Shown here: positions 40,364 to 49,477 of the stretch, one piece after another
Layout: the number at the start of each line of letters is the position of its first letter
Position numbering within the stretch: position 1 is the stretch's first letter
DNA from: Chthoniobacter sp.
GTDB lineage: Bacteria; Verrucomicrobiota; Verrucomicrobiia; Chthoniobacterales; Chthoniobacteraceae
DNA: 58,513 bases
Direction: 5' to 3'
Assembly (NCBI GenBank): GCA_028293645.1
Contig: JAQGOK010000036.1
Location: 1-58,513, forward strand
The notes under the pieces: model-generated
Seen by the model: only the letters and a program-made list of their open reading frames with translations
Told to the model about the DNA's origin: nothing
Database searches by the model: none
Made by a program: the position numbers and the translations under genes

Positions 40364-42118
40364 CTAAGCGGCGCTCGCGGCGAACTCCGGCTCCTCGCGT
40401 TGCTGGAGAAAGCTGCTCTCGCAAAGCCGGGCATAGACTCCACCCAACGCCAGCAACTCGTCGTGACGCCCGCGCTCCACGATCCGGCCACGTTCCATCA
40501 CCAGGATTTGATCCGCATGGCGAACCGTGGAGAGCCGATGGGCGATGACAAAGCTGGTCCGCTGCGTCATCAGCCGGTCAAGCGCTTGCTGGATCAGTCG
40601 CTCGGTCTGCGTGTCCACGCTCGCGGTGGCTTCATCGAGGATCAGGATCGGCGGATCCTTCAGCAAGGCGCGCGCAATCGAAACGCGCTGCTTCTCCCCC
40701 ACGCTCAGCTTCACCCCGCGTTCGCCGACGACGGTTTCGAGACCCTCGGGCAGCCGCTCGGTGAACGCTCGCGCGTTCGCCGCCTCCAGCGCATCCCAGA
40801 GTTCGGCCTCTGTCGCGTCGGGGTTCCCGAGGCGCAGATTGTCCCGGATCGAGCCGTTGAAGAGAAAGCTTTCCTGGGTGACGAGGCCGATCGCCGTCCG
40901 CAAAGCGCTCTTCGAGAAATCGCGCAGTGGCTGACCATCGATCAGAATCTCGCCGGTATCGAACTCGTAAAAGCGCGTCAGCAGGTTCACGAGGGTCGAT
41001 TTGCCGGCGCCGGTGGTTCCGACCAGCGCGATCGTTTCGCCGGGGCGGGCATGCAGAGAAATGTGGTTCAGCACCGGCACTTCTTCCGTGTAAGCGAAAC
41101 TCACATCCTGGAACGCGACCTCGCCCCGGATATCGACCGCCTCGTCGTCCCGCACATCACCGCCAGGCTCGGCCGGAGTGTCGAGGATCTCGAAGACCCT
41201 TTCCCCTGCGGTTCGCCCCGCCTGAAGCAGTTGGTTCAGGCTATGCAGCTTGCCGATCGGCTCATACAGCAACCCGACCAGCCAGAGCAGCGCCACCAGA
41301 TCACCGATCCCAATTTCCCCTGCGAGAACCGCTCTCCCGCCATAGGCAATCACCAGGACTGCGCCACACGCTCCGAGGAAATTCATCGCCGGATTATAAA
41401 CCGCCCAGACGCGCATCACCGTCAGCGTTGCGTTCCGAAGCTGATCGCTCACGCCATTGAAGCGCGCGTGTTCCTCCCGCTCGCGGACATAGGTTTTGAT
41501 CTGGCGAATACCGGCGAGATTGTCGTGCAGCAACGAGTTCATCGACGATGACGCTTTCCTTTGCACTCGATAGCGACCCGGCGCGCTCAACGTGTAGGCC
41601 AGCGCACCACCGATCAGCAGCGGCAACGGCGCGAGCGCCAGCCAGGCAAGTTGCGTGTGATAGTGGAAAAGCACCACCGTCACGATCGCGATCTGCAAGA
41701 GCGCAATGACACCTTGCTCGATGCCGTCGATCAGCACGCGCTCGACCGCCGTCACGTCCTCCAGCAGCCGCGTCATGATGTCCCCGGTCGCGCGGTTATC
41801 GAACCAGTTCAGCGGCAGTTGCTGGATGTGCGCGTAAAGATCGCTGCGAAGGTCGAAGATGACGCGCTGCTCGAAGGTGTTGTTCAGCACGATCCGGAAC
41901 GCGTTGAACAGATCACGCAGAAAAAACGAACCCGCCGCCGCGAGCGCGAGCCAGGGCAAACGATCACCGCGCCCGAGCCGCACATCGTCGATGATGACCT
42001 GGGTCACCTTTGGGAAAACGACTACCAGGAGGGTTCCCAAGACTGCAAACCCAAGCATGCCCGTGGCCATCCAGGGATAGCGCCGAACATAGGCAAAAAC
42101 GCGCAAAACAGTCTTCAT
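40364..42118 (-). CDS. ABC exporter, fused permease and ATPase (MsbA-like)
   Basis: 584 aa from the ATG at 42118; the frame is open to 42193 but the first transmembrane segment follows 42118. Six membrane helices lie in residues about 1-310 (YPWMATGMLGFAVLGTLLVVVF, LAWLALAPLPLLIGGAL, YNPAMNFLGACGAVLVIAYGG). The ATPase (about 330-570) has Walker A GTTGAGKST, Q-loop GLVTQESFLFNGSI, signature LSVGEKQRVSIARAL, Walker B ILILDEATASVD and the H-loop in FVIAHRLST. The family flips lipid A or other lipids or drugs. Its stop lies 196 bp from the mraZ start, so the dcw promoter is in that gap. Confidence 0.9.
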   Translation of the reverse strand: MKTVLRVFAYVRRYPWMATGMLGFAVLGTLLVVVFPKVTQVIIDDVRLGRGDRLPWLALAAAGSFFLRDLFNAFRIVLNNTFEQRVIFDLRSDLYAHIQQLPLNWFDNRATGDIMTRLLEDVTAVERVLIDGIEQGVIALLQIAIVTVVLFHYHTQLAWLALAPLPLLIGGALAYTLSAPGRYRVQRKASSSMNSLLHDNLAGIRQIKTYVREREEHARFNGVSDQLRNATLTVMRVWAVYNPAMNFLGACGAVLVIAYGGRAVLAGEIGIGDLVALLWLVGLLYEPIGKLHSLNQLLQAGRTAGERVFEILDTPAEPGGDVRDDEAVDIRGEVAFQDVSFAYTEEVPVLNHISLHARPGETIALVGTTGAGKSTLVNLLTRFYEFDTGEILIDGQPLRDFSKSALRTAIGLVTQESFLFNGSIRDNLRLGNPDATEAELWDALEAANARAFTERLPEGLETVVGERGVKLSVGEKQRVSIARALLKDPPILILDEATASVDTQTERLIQQALDRLMTQRTSFVIAHRLSTVRHADQILVMERGRIVERGRHDELLALGGVYARLCESSFLQQREEPEFAASAA

Positions 42119-42211
42119 CGAGAGCCGAACATCATCGGCGTGAAGACCTGATGCGCAAGCGACGATGGCCGCGCCGTTCGCGGGCCGCCGCATCTCTTTT
42201 CAAATGCGCGG

Positions 42212-43183
42212 CTAATCGCCGTAGCCCAGCGGATTCCGGACGTGCCACTGCCAGGCACTTTCGACAATGGGCTCGATCGCTTCGAACCGTGGAGACCAGC
42301 CCAATTCGCTTTTGATCTTCGCTGAACCCGCAATCAGCCGTGCCGGATCGCCGGGCCGACGGGCCTTTTCGATGACTTTGATCGAACGACCGGTGACGCG
42401 CTCGCAAGCCGCGATCACCTCCCGCACGCTGGTGCCGCCGCCAGTGCCCAGGTTGAAAAAACCGCTCTCCGTCGTTCCGAGCGCGAGCATGTGCGCCTGT
42501 GCCAGATCAAGGATGTGGATGTAATCGCGGATGCAGGTGCCGTCCGGCGTTTCATAATCCGTCCCGTAGATCTCGACGTGATCCTTCTGTCCCAATGCCA
42601 CCTTCAAAACGTTTGGGATCAGGTGGGTCTCAATCCGATGATCTTCACCGAAGCGCTCAGTCGCGCCCGCCGCATTGAAGTAGCGCAACGCCACGAAACG
42701 CAGGCTGTGGATCTCGTCATACCAGCGCAGAACGCGCTCAAACATCAGCTTGGATTCGCCGTAAGGGTTGATGGGCCGTTGTGGCAATGTCTCGTCGATC
42801 GGCAGCCGGTCGGGCGGTCCAAAAGTCGCGCAGGTTGAGCTGAAGACGAATTTGCGACAGCCGGTGGCGACCATTGCGTCGAGGAGGTTCAAGCCCCCGT
42901 AAACGTTGTTCCGGAAATACTTCGACGGATTCTCCATGGACTCCCCGACGAGCGCATTGGCGGCGAAGTGCATCACCGCCTCGGGCCGGGTTTTCTCCAG
43001 CGCGTCTTCGATATCGCAACGTTGCTGCAAGTCGCCCGTGATCAATTCGGCGCGAGGATCGACTGCCTTGCGATGGCCTTCGGTCAGGTTATCGAAAACG
43101 ATGACTTCATGGTCCGCGTTCAGAAGTTGTTCAACGCAGATGCTGCCGATGTATCCGGCTCCGCCTGTCACTAGGATTTTCAT
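42212..43183 (-). CDS. galE: UDP-glucose 4-epimerase
   Basis: 323 aa extended SDR. NAD-binding GGAGYIGSICVEQLL, MHFAANALVGESMENP, SSTCATFG (catalytic Ser/Thr), YGESKLMFE (Tyr-x3-Lys), ALRYFNAAGATERFGEDH, PDGTCIRDYIHILDLAQAH. It interconverts UDP-Glc and UDP-Gal (and possibly GlcNAc forms) for envelope polysaccharide. It is 93 bp upstream of the ABC exporter on the same strand. Confidence 0.94.
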   Translation of the reverse strand: MKILVTGGAGYIGSICVEQLLNADHEVIVFDNLTEGHRKAVDPRAELITGDLQQRCDIEDALEKTRPEAVMHFAANALVGESMENPSKYFRNNVYGGLNLLDAMVATGCRKFVFSSTCATFGPPDRLPIDETLPQRPINPYGESKLMFERVLRWYDEIHSLRFVALRYFNAAGATERFGEDHRIETHLIPNVLKVALGQKDHVEIYGTDYETPDGTCIRDYIHILDLAQAHMLALGTTESGFFNLGTGGGTSVREVIAACERVTGRSIKVIEKARRPGDPARLIAGSAKIKSELGWSPRFEAIEPIVESAWQWHVRNPLGYGD

Positions 43184-43317
43184 AGGTTCAACGTGCTCAG
43201 CCCGGCGACATCGCCAGCAAAAGGGGCAGGACGTTTAGCAGGACGAGCGCGCGGCGCAAGAGTGCCTCACCGCGGAGTGACGCCCACGGACACCGGTTGG
43301 CGCCCAAACGGAAACAG

Positions 43318-43806
43318 CTACGAAGACGGGGCGCCGGGTAGCGTCTTCCGCAACGCTGCGACCATGGTCCGGATGTAGCCTTTTCGAGCGCGTGGCGCGA
43401 GCAGCTTCAGGCTCATGGCCCGGGAGCCCCACTCGGTGATTTCTATGTCCACATTACGCACTCCCCAGCGCCGCACCGCTCTCATGTTCGACTGATAAAG
43501 GTCCACCGTTTTGCGGCCAACGAGCGCCGAGCCGTAGTCCTCGATCACGTACGTCTTACCCGTTTCGAGCACGCGGAACTTCGTCCCGAGAGGGAGCCAG
43601 GACCAATCCGAGGCGGCGCTTTGCTCGTGACCACCGAAGCGCAGGCGAGTCCCGATCGCGTTGTTGCGTCCACCCGGTTCGGTATGGGTGTAAGCGGTGG
43701 TCCGAACCGTCATGCGGTGACCGGGCTTGAGAGCTGGCGTTTTGGTGCGAGGAGCTGCGCAGCCAGCAATCAGGATCGCTAGCGCAAGGGGGACAACCTG
43801 CTTCAT
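43318..43806 (-). CDS. 3D-domain lipoprotein
   Basis: 162 aa from the ATG at 43806, which begins a lipoprotein signal (KQVVPLALAILIAGC, lipobox LIAGC). The mature part matches the 3D domain named for three conserved aspartates and found in MltA-like lytic transglycosylases and Rpf-type proteins: VRTTAYTHTEP, LPLGTKFRVLETGKTYVIEDYGSALVGRKTVDLY. No glycosidase domain precedes it, so a peptidoglycan-related role is inferred. An upstream in-frame start at 43842 would spoil the signal peptide. Confidence 0.8.
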   Translation of the reverse strand: MKQVVPLALAILIAGCAAPRTKTPALKPGHRMTVRTTAYTHTEPGGRNNAIGTRLRFGGHEQSAASDWSWLPLGTKFRVLETGKTYVIEDYGSALVGRKTVDLYQSNMRAVRRWGVRNVDIEITEWGSRAMSLKLLAPRARKGYIRTMVAALRKTLPGAPSS

Positions 43807-43848
43807 GCCGGCGCTTTTAGAGCGCGAGGCGGAGCGCGGCAAATGTAT

Positions 43849-44523
43849 TCAAGCCGTCGCGCTTTCCACCGCCGCCCGCATCGACGTGATCGCGGAACCC
43901 ATTTCAGGCGCGCCGAAAACCGAGGTTCCAGCGACCAGCGTATCCGCCCCGGCCCGAGCAGAATCCGCCGCCGTTGCGACGGTTATCCCGCCATCGACCT
44001 GGATGCGGAAACTGAGCCCGCGCGCGGAACGTTCCGCCACGGCGGCGGCCACTTTGCTCAAGGTCTCTGGCATGAACGGCTGGCCACCGAATCCCGGCAC
44101 CACGGTCATCACCAGGAGCAAATCGATCTGCTCCAGAAACGGCAGCAGCGTGGCAAAAGGGGTTGCAGGCCGCAGTGAAAGCCCGCAGGTGCATCCGGCC
44201 GCGCGAATGGCGGCGAGCGTGGGGGCGACCTCGTCCTGCGCCTCGATGTGGATGGTGATGTTCTTCGCGTATGGTGCGAAACGGGGAAAGTAATGCGCCG
44301 GCTTGTCGATCATCAGATGCACGTCCAGCGGCACCGTTGCGACCTTGGCGACAGCCTGGACGAAAGCCGGGCCAAACGAAATATTGTCCACGAAATGGCC
44401 GTCCATCACGTCCAGGTGCAGCCAGTCCGCTCCCGCGGCCTCGGCGCGCGCCACTTCCTCATGCAGCCGGCCGAAATTGCAGGCAAGCACCGAGGGAGCA
44501 ATGATCAGCGGGTGAGTCGGCAT
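43849..44523 (-). CDS. rpe: Ribulose-phosphate 3-epimerase
   Basis: 224 aa TIM barrel. Motifs: IIAPSVLACNFGRLHEEV, WLHLDVMDGHFVDNISFG (metal His/Asp), PLDVHLMIDKP, VMTVVPGFGGQPFMPET and IQVDGGITVATA. The ATG at 44523 is chosen because conserved sequence follows directly; an upstream in-frame start exists at 44559. It acts in the pentose phosphate pathway. Confidence 0.95.
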   Translation of the reverse strand: MPTHPLIIAPSVLACNFGRLHEEVARAEAAGADWLHLDVMDGHFVDNISFGPAFVQAVAKVATVPLDVHLMIDKPAHYFPRFAPYAKNITIHIEAQDEVAPTLAAIRAAGCTCGLSLRPATPFATLLPFLEQIDLLLVMTVVPGFGGQPFMPETLSKVAAAVAERSARGLSFRIQVDGGITVATAADSARAGADTLVAGTSVFGAPEMGSAITSMRAAVESATA

Positions 44524-44575
44524 CGCCGGGAGTGAAGCGAGGATGTGGATGGGAGGCAAGGCGGCCCGGCGCGCT

Positions 44576-45559
44576 TCAGAGCAGCCAACTCGCGAGCGAG
44601 AAATAGAGCAGCAAAGTCAGCACATCGGCCACCGCCAGCGTGATCGGCCCCGCGGCGATCTTCGGATCGAGTCGCAACGCGTGTAATAGGGCTGGGAGTG
44701 CGACCCCGGAAAGACAGGCGATACAGGCCGCTCCGACGACTGTGCCTCCGATCACCGCCGCCGCGTCCGGCGTGCGCCGCCAGGCCCAGACGATGAGAAA
44801 CACCACGCTGCCGCAGGCTCCGCCGAGCAGGAGCGCCGTGCCGAGTTCGCGCTGCACCGCTTTCAAAAACCAGGACCAGTTCGGCTTGATCGCCCGCAAT
44901 GCCTGGAGGGTGAGCGTCATGGATTGAACGCTGATCGCCTCCGCGAGCGCGAGCACCAGCGCGAGAAAAAACGCGACCACCACGACGCGCGCGAGGGTGT
45001 GTTCAAAGAAGCCGGCCAGCAAAGCGCCCGCAGTGCCGCTGGCGATCGTCGCCAGAAGCCACGGAAATCGCAGTTGAAACGCTTTCCAAGCCGACGCGCC
45101 ACGCGCCTGCGCCACGTGGAAGCCGAGCGACTCAAAAGTATCTGCGACCTTCTCCGGTTCGGCCAGATCGAGCACCTCCTCCGTGAAAGAGGAAATATCG
45201 AGCACCCCGACGACGCGTCGTTCCGCGTCCACGACTGGGAAGGCAAAGAATTTGTAGAGGACGAAAAGCTCGCACGCGTCCAGCAGTTTGGCGTGTTGCG
45301 GAACCGCGACCACACGCTTGATCATCAGGTCGCCGACGCGTGCCTCGGGCGCTGCAACCAGGAAACGGCGCGTCGGCAAAACGCCGACGAGGCGGTCGTC
45401 CGTATCGACGACATAGAAGTAGATGATCTTCTCGGCGAGACCTTGCTCCCGGATCAGGCGGAGCGCGGCGTCCACCGTCATCTCCTCGCGCAAGAGCGGG
45501 GAGTCTCGTCGCGCATGCGCCGAGACGGGGTCGTTTAAATGCGAAACCGCCTCGGCCAT
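44576..45559 (-). CDS. MgtE-like magnesium transporter lacking the N domain
   Basis: 327 aa. Residues about 18-140 are a CBS pair (EEMTVDAALRLIREQ, DRLVGVLPTRRFLVA, VGDLMIKRVVAVPQHAKLLDACELF, VVGVLDISSFTEEVLDL). Residues about 165-327 form the five-helix MgtE channel, with LAEAISVQSMTLTLQAL and, in the last helix, AAGPITLAVADVLTLLLYF, whose Asp aligns with the Mg-binding Asp of MgtE. The superhelical N domain that senses Mg2+ in T. thermophilus MgtE is absent, so gating may differ. Confidence 0.85.
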   Translation of the reverse strand: MAEAVSHLNDPVSAHARRDSPLLREEMTVDAALRLIREQGLAEKIIYFYVVDTDDRLVGVLPTRRFLVAAPEARVGDLMIKRVVAVPQHAKLLDACELFVLYKFFAFPVVDAERRVVGVLDISSFTEEVLDLAEPEKVADTFESLGFHVAQARGASAWKAFQLRFPWLLATIASGTAGALLAGFFEHTLARVVVVAFFLALVLALAEAISVQSMTLTLQALRAIKPNWSWFLKAVQRELGTALLLGGACGSVVFLIVWAWRRTPDAAAVIGGTVVGAACIACLSGVALPALLHALRLDPKIAAGPITLAVADVLTLLLYFSLASWLL

Positions 45560-45574
45560 ACCGACGCCGGAAAC

Positions 45575-45718
45575 TCAGGGCGTCGTGCCCGGCATCACCA
45601 CCTGCGGAGGCGGCGGCGCCGCGCTGCGCACTTCGACGAACCAGCCCACCGACACCGCGAACAGCGCCACGACTAAAGCGCAGACGATCAGGCGCGCGGT
45701 GGTCGGCTCGGGCGGCAC
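45575..45718 (-). CDS. Small single-pass membrane protein (47 aa)
   Basis: A GTG start at 45718 gives 47 aa: a short N-terminus (PPEPTTAR), one hydrophobic helix (LIVCALVVALFAVSVGWFV) and a proline-rich tail. It begins 6 nt after the phhB stop and lies in the same frame as phhB, so readthrough of the phhB TAA would append this tail. No homologue is recognised. Strong third-position GC supports coding. Confidence 0.5.
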   Translation of the reverse strand: MPPEPTTARLIVCALVVALFAVSVGWFVEVRSAAPPPPQVVMPGTTP

Positions 45719-45724
45719 GTCGAG

Positions 45725-46012
45725 TTACTCGTCAACCAGGGTGTCGATTTTCTCAGCCAGTTCGAAATCCAGATCCGTGAGCCCGCCCTCGCTGTGTGTG
45801 GAAAGCAGGAGGCGCACTTTGCTATAGCGAATCTCGATCTCCGGATGGTGATCTTCCTCTTCGGCGATCTCCGCGACGCCATTCACGAATTCAATCGCCT
45901 GCGTGAAATCATCGAACTCGAACGTGCGTTCGACGTGTTTCTTTTCACTCTCCCATTCGGGGTGTTTTTTGATCCAGTCTTTGATGTCTTGGGAAGTAAG
46001 CAGGTCGGCCAT
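45725..46012 (-). CDS. phhB: 4a-hydroxytetrahydrobiopterin dehydratase (pterin-4a-carbinolamine dehydratase)
   Basis: 95 aa, normal length. The active-site signature is intact: EEDHHPEIEIRYSKV, then His nine residues further on (LSTHSEGG) and Asp in LTDLDFELA. The enzyme dehydrates the pterin carbinolamine formed by aromatic amino acid hydroxylases; in bacteria without these it may serve molybdopterin or folate metabolism. No hydroxylase gene is nearby. Confidence 0.93.
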   Translation of the reverse strand: MADLLTSQDIKDWIKKHPEWESEKKHVERTFEFDDFTQAIEFVNGVAEIAEEEDHHPEIEIRYSKVRLLLSTHSEGGLTDLDFELAEKIDTLVDE

Positions 46013-46162
46013 AGAAATTTTAAAAGTTAAGCGTGGGCGGGAGAGGTAACACTCGAAGGTTGCATGTCCAATCGAATCTTGGTCATACGCCGCGGGCAGG
46101 AAATATGAGCCTTGCGAGCGTCTCTGCGCGGCGTGTAAAAAGACGGCCCTTTTCCTCACGCC

Positions 46163-47146
46163 ATGGGCAAACTCTACAACAACATCGTCGAAACCGTCGG
46201 CCGCACGCCTTTGGTGAAACTGAACCGCATCACCGCCGGGCTCGAAGCCACGATCGCGATCAAGTGCGAGTTCTTTAACCCGCTCGGCAGCGTGAAGGAC
46301 CGCATCGGTGCGGCCATGATCGAGGCGGCGGAGCGGAATGGCACCCTCACCAAGGAGACGGTGATCATCGAGCCGACGAGCGGCAATACCGGCATTGCGC
46401 TCGCCTTTGTCGCAGCGGCCAAAGGTTACAAGTTGATCCTCACCATGCCGGAAACGATGTCGCTCGAGCGGCGCACTTTGCTGGCAATGTTGGGCGCGAA
46501 GCTCGTCCTCACGCCGGGAACGGAAGGCATGAAAGGCGCCATCGCGCGCGCCGAAGAGTTGCATCGCAACACGCCAAATTCCTGGATCCCGCAGCAGTTT
46601 AACAATCCAGCGAATCCGGCGATTCACCTGGAAACGACCGCTGAGGAAATCTGGGAAGATACCGACGGAGCGGTGGACATCCTCGTCTCAGCTGTGGGAA
46701 CTGGCGGATCGATCACCGGCATTACCGAAGCCCTCAAGCCCCGGAAGCCGAGCTTCCAGGCGATCGCGGTCGAGCCAGCGGATTCACCGGTCATTTCGCA
46801 AACCCTGGCCGGGCAGCCGCTGAAGCCGGGACCACACAAGATTCAGGGCACGGGCGCCGGCTTTGTGCCGAACAATCTGCACCTCAAGGATTCAGCCGGA
46901 AACCCGCAGATCCTCGAGTGCATCAAGGTCAGCAACGACGACTCGTTCGCGATGGCGCGGCGGTTGGCAAAAGAGGAAGGCATCCTCGCCGGCATCAGCT
47001 CTGGTGCAAACGTCTGGGCAGCGATCGAAGTCGCCAAGCGCCCGGAGAACAAAGGCAAGCTGATCGTCACGTTTGCCTGCTCCACCGGTGAGCGTTACCT
47101 CTCGACAGCCCTCGCAGCGGAAGCGAAGGCCGAAGTCGGCGGGTAA
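46163..47146 (+). CDS. cysK: Cysteine synthase A (O-acetylserine sulfhydrylase)
   Basis: 327 aa PLP enzyme. Motifs: [30 protein letters not shown] (PLP lysine in SVKDR), [47 protein letters not shown] (phosphate cup), [11 protein letters not shown], and [14 protein letters not shown]. It makes cysteine from O-acetylserine and sulfide. The 150 bp upstream gap, between it and the divergent phhB, holds a possible TTGGTC/AATATG promoter pair with 17 nt spacing, a weak match. Confidence 0.96.
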   Translation: MGKLYNNIVETVGRTPLVKLNRITAGLEATIAIKCEFFNPLGSVKDRIGAAMIEAAERNGTLTKETVIIEPTSGNTGIALAFVAAAKGYKLILTMPETMSLERRTLLAMLGAKLVLTPGTEGMKGAIARAEELHRNTPNSWIPQQFNNPANPAIHLETTAEEIWEDTDGAVDILVSAVGTGGSITGITEALKPRKPSFQAIAVEPADSPVISQTLAGQPLKPGPHKIQGTGAGFVPNNLHLKDSAGNPQILECIKVSNDDSFAMARRLAKEEGILAGISSGANVWAAIEVAKRPENKGKLIVTFACSTGERYLSTALAAEAKAEVGG

Positions 47147-47160
47147 AGCGAGCAGCGGCG

Positions 47161-48198
47161 CTACTCCTTCAGCAGCCGCCGGATCTGGTCGCTCGTTGCC
47201 TCGAGCGCGTCGAGCGAGCGCAGGCGTCCTTCCTTGTCGAAGAGCCACACGGTCGGCAGCGCATTGATACCCAACGATCGCACCAGCTCGCCCTCCCACC
47301 CGCGCTCGTCGCACGCCACCGGCCAAGCGAGGCCGTGTTCTTTGAGCGTCGCCTCCGCAGTCGCACGCTGTGGATCGAGACAGATCCCGATTGCCTCAAC
47401 GCTCCCTTTCGGGAGTGTCGCGAGGGCCGGCTTGAGGCGCTTTAGCGCGTCCGTCGCAGGTGGTGAGAAGTCTGCGAAGAAAACGACCAGCACCGGCTTC
47501 CCGCGATAGTCGCTGAGCTTCACCTCCTGCCCCTGGATCGAACTGAACTGCAAGGGCACGGTTTGCCCAAGCAGCGCGACGCGGCGGAGATCGTCGGCAA
47601 TTCGGCCCTTGAGGTCCGGTTCGACGGCAAGCATGTCGGCCTCGGTCAGGAGCGCCACTTTCACCTTCGGCTCGTTGTCGAAAAGCGCGGCGACCTCAGC
47701 AAATAACGCGGCGATTCGGCGATCGCCGGGATGCGCCGCGCGGAACTTGCGGGCCGCGGAAAGCAGCTCATTGCGCCGCGTGGAAGAGGGCTGGCCGATG
47801 GTGCGCATGAGCCGCGTCACTGCCGCGAAGTCGAGTTCGACGCGTTGCTCCGGGGTCGCGGTTTTTTCGAGCCCCGCCATGATCGCTCGCGATTCGTTGA
47901 GCGCCTTTTCCGAGCGGTCGAAGCCGCCTCGCATCTGGAGCAGGCGCGCCAGTCGGAGTTGCGCCTCGAAAACACGCGCGTCCGTCGGGTGTGCCGCCAG
48001 AAAGCTGCGCAACGCGGTTTCCTGCCGCTGCAGGTGATCGAGCGCAATGGAGCGCGCTTCGGTCTGCGTTCGCGGGCGATTCGCCGGTCCGGCATCGAGC
48101 GCCCGCACCGCCTGCCAGTCCGCCTCCGGATCCCCAGCCCAGGCGCTGCCGATCAGGATCGAAGCCGCGGCAAGCCGCGCAGCGCACCGAAGACTCAT
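47161..48198 (-). CDS. Secreted thioredoxin-fold protein lacking the active-site cysteines
   Basis: 345 aa. Signal peptide residues about 1-21. Residues 30-210 are helical, TPR-like (ALDHLQRQETALRSFLAAHP, VFEAQLRLARLL). Residues about 215-345 have a TlpA/AhpC-type thioredoxin fold: VKLSDYRGKPVLVVFFADFSPPATDALKRL, the cis-Pro loop INALPTVWLFDKEGRL. Where TlpA has WCxPC this protein has FSPPA, so it cannot form a CxxC disulfide. It overlaps the upstream nuclease-like gene by ATGA and is convergent with cysK. Confidence 0.85.
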   Translation of the reverse strand: MSLRCAARLAAASILIGSAWAGDPEADWQAVRALDAGPANRPRTQTEARSIALDHLQRQETALRSFLAAHPTDARVFEAQLRLARLLQMRGGFDRSEKALNESRAIMAGLEKTATPEQRVELDFAAVTRLMRTIGQPSSTRRNELLSAARKFRAAHPGDRRIAALFAEVAALFDNEPKVKVALLTEADMLAVEPDLKGRIADDLRRVALLGQTVPLQFSSIQGQEVKLSDYRGKPVLVVFFADFSPPATDALKRLKPALATLPKGSVEAIGICLDPQRATAEATLKEHGLAWPVACDERGWEGELVRSLGINALPTVWLFDKEGRLRSLDALEATSDQIRRLLKE

Positions 48199-49097
48199 TT
48201 CCGATTGACCGGCACGATGGTCCCGAAAACCGGCCGATGGTCACTCGCGTCCTCCCAATTCGTTCCGCGGTACACCCTGGACTTCGCCTTCACCACCTCT
48301 TTGAAAAGTCCCGGACTCGCGAAGAGAAAATCGATTCGAGAATAGAGGTCCGCGGTCTTCCAGTAATGCGTCCACCGATCGCCCAGCTCATCCCTGGCCC
48401 AGAGGTCGGACATGTGATTCGGCTGCCCACGGACTCCGGTCACTTCCTGGAACATCGGCTCGTTCTTGGTGTCGTTGAAGTCACCATAGCAGAGCAGATT
48501 CACCTGCGGATCTGCGTTCATCGCCTTCTCGAGGTGCTTGCGGAGCGCTTGCGCCTCATGCCGCCGGATCAGCGCCTCGCCTTCGGGCACGGCCAGCTTT
48601 GACTTCAGATGCACGCCGACCATCCGCAGTTGATACTCGGGCGTGACTTGCACAGTGACATCGAGAAACCCGCGGCGGACTTTCTCCACCCGGCCATTGA
48701 GTTCGAAGGAGACATCGGTGGCCGATTGCCGGGAGACGATCGGGAAACGGCTCACCAAAGCGAGATGCCGATCGGGATCGGCGGCCTGCACGTATTCGGA
48801 ATCCACGTAACCGAGGCCCGCTTCCGCCAGCCGCTTCTTGAAGTCTTCAAAACGGTCTGGCGTGCCCATTTCGCACACGCCCAGAATGTCTGGATTGACC
48901 TCTTTGATGATCGCAATCAGGGCCGCGATGTCTTCCTCCGACTTCTCTTTGGTGGGGAATCGCTGACCTTCGCCCGCCGGCTTGGCGTTTACGTAATTCC
49001 GGATGTTGTAGCTACAGACCACGATCTCCGCCGGAGCGGCAGAGAGAACGCTGCCAAAGGCGAGGAGTAAGGTAAGGGCGGCGGCGAAGACTTTCAT
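48195..49097 (-). CDS. Secreted endonuclease/exonuclease/phosphatase-family protein
   Basis: 300 aa from the ATG at 49097 (an in-frame start at 49109 is also possible). Signal peptide KVFAAALTLLLAFGSVLSAAP. EEP-fold motifs: VVCSYNIRNY, ILGVCEMGTPD (metal Glu), VGVHLKSKL (His), NLLCYGDFNDTKNE (Asp/Asn), YSRIDFLFASP, SDHRPVFGTI (terminal His). This Mg-dependent family includes DNases, sphingomyelinases and inositol phosphatases; an extracellular nuclease or phosphodiesterase is likely. It overlaps the redoxin-like gene by ATGA. Confidence 0.9.
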   Translation of the reverse strand: MKVFAAALTLLLAFGSVLSAAPAEIVVCSYNIRNYVNAKPAGEGQRFPTKEKSEEDIAALIAIIKEVNPDILGVCEMGTPDRFEDFKKRLAEAGLGYVDSEYVQAADPDRHLALVSRFPIVSRQSATDVSFELNGRVEKVRRGFLDVTVQVTPEYQLRMVGVHLKSKLAVPEGEALIRRHEAQALRKHLEKAMNADPQVNLLCYGDFNDTKNEPMFQEVTGVRGQPNHMSDLWARDELGDRWTHYWKTADLYSRIDFLFASPGLFKEVVKAKSRVYRGTNWEDASDHRPVFGTIVPVNRK

Positions 49098-49106
49098 ATT
49101 CCGGAA

Positions 49107-49139
49107 CAAAAAGGGCTCGCCGGTAACAGGCGAGCCCTT
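49107..49139 (-). terminator. Rho-independent terminator of the tatA operon
   Basis: A perfect 11 bp stem (AAGGGCTCGCC at 49111-49121 and its complement at 49129-49139) has a 7 nt loop. Read on the - strand it is followed by a run of T (complement of A49107-49112), the classic intrinsic form. It lies 20 bp beyond the last tatA stop and just before the nuclease gene start. Confidence 0.85.
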
Positions 49140-49159
49140 GTGGAAGATGAGCGGCAGAA

Positions 49160-49477
49160 TCAGATCGCGCGACTCGAGTGATGCTCGGGCTCGCGGTCTT
49201 CAGCGGTGGTTGCTGCCGGAGTGTGAAAGTCCGTCGCGTGCGAATCCGCGGCGGCGACTTCCACCTTCGGCTCTGCGAGTTGATGGATCGGCTCAGGCGT
49301 CGGCGGCCGAGTCACCTCACGTTCGATATCGTCCTTCGCTTTGCTGAATTCACGCACCGCCTGGCCCATACCTTTGGCGAGTTCCGGGAGTTTCTTGGCG
49401 CCAAACAGAATCAGGATCACCAAAAAGATGATCAGCGTGTCGGGACCGAACAGATTACCAAAAGAGGCGATATTCAT
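49160..49477 (-). CDS. tatA: TatA-family twin-arginine translocase subunit, longest of three tandem copies
   Basis: 105 aa. TatA pattern: one membrane helix (FGPDTLIIFLVILILFG), the hinge GAKKLPELAKG and amphipathic helix MGQAVREFSKAKDDIE, then a 55-residue Pro/Glu/Ala/His-rich tail not seen in the other two. Third gene in the trio; start overlaps the preceding copy by ATGA. TatA forms the pore for folded proteins such as the DUF1552 protein with an RR motif. TatC is not in the window. Confidence 0.92.
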   Translation of the reverse strand: MNIASFGNLFGPDTLIIFLVILILFGAKKLPELAKGMGQAVREFSKAKDDIEREVTRPPTPEPIHQLAEPKVEVAAADSHATDFHTPAATTAEDREPEHHSSRAI

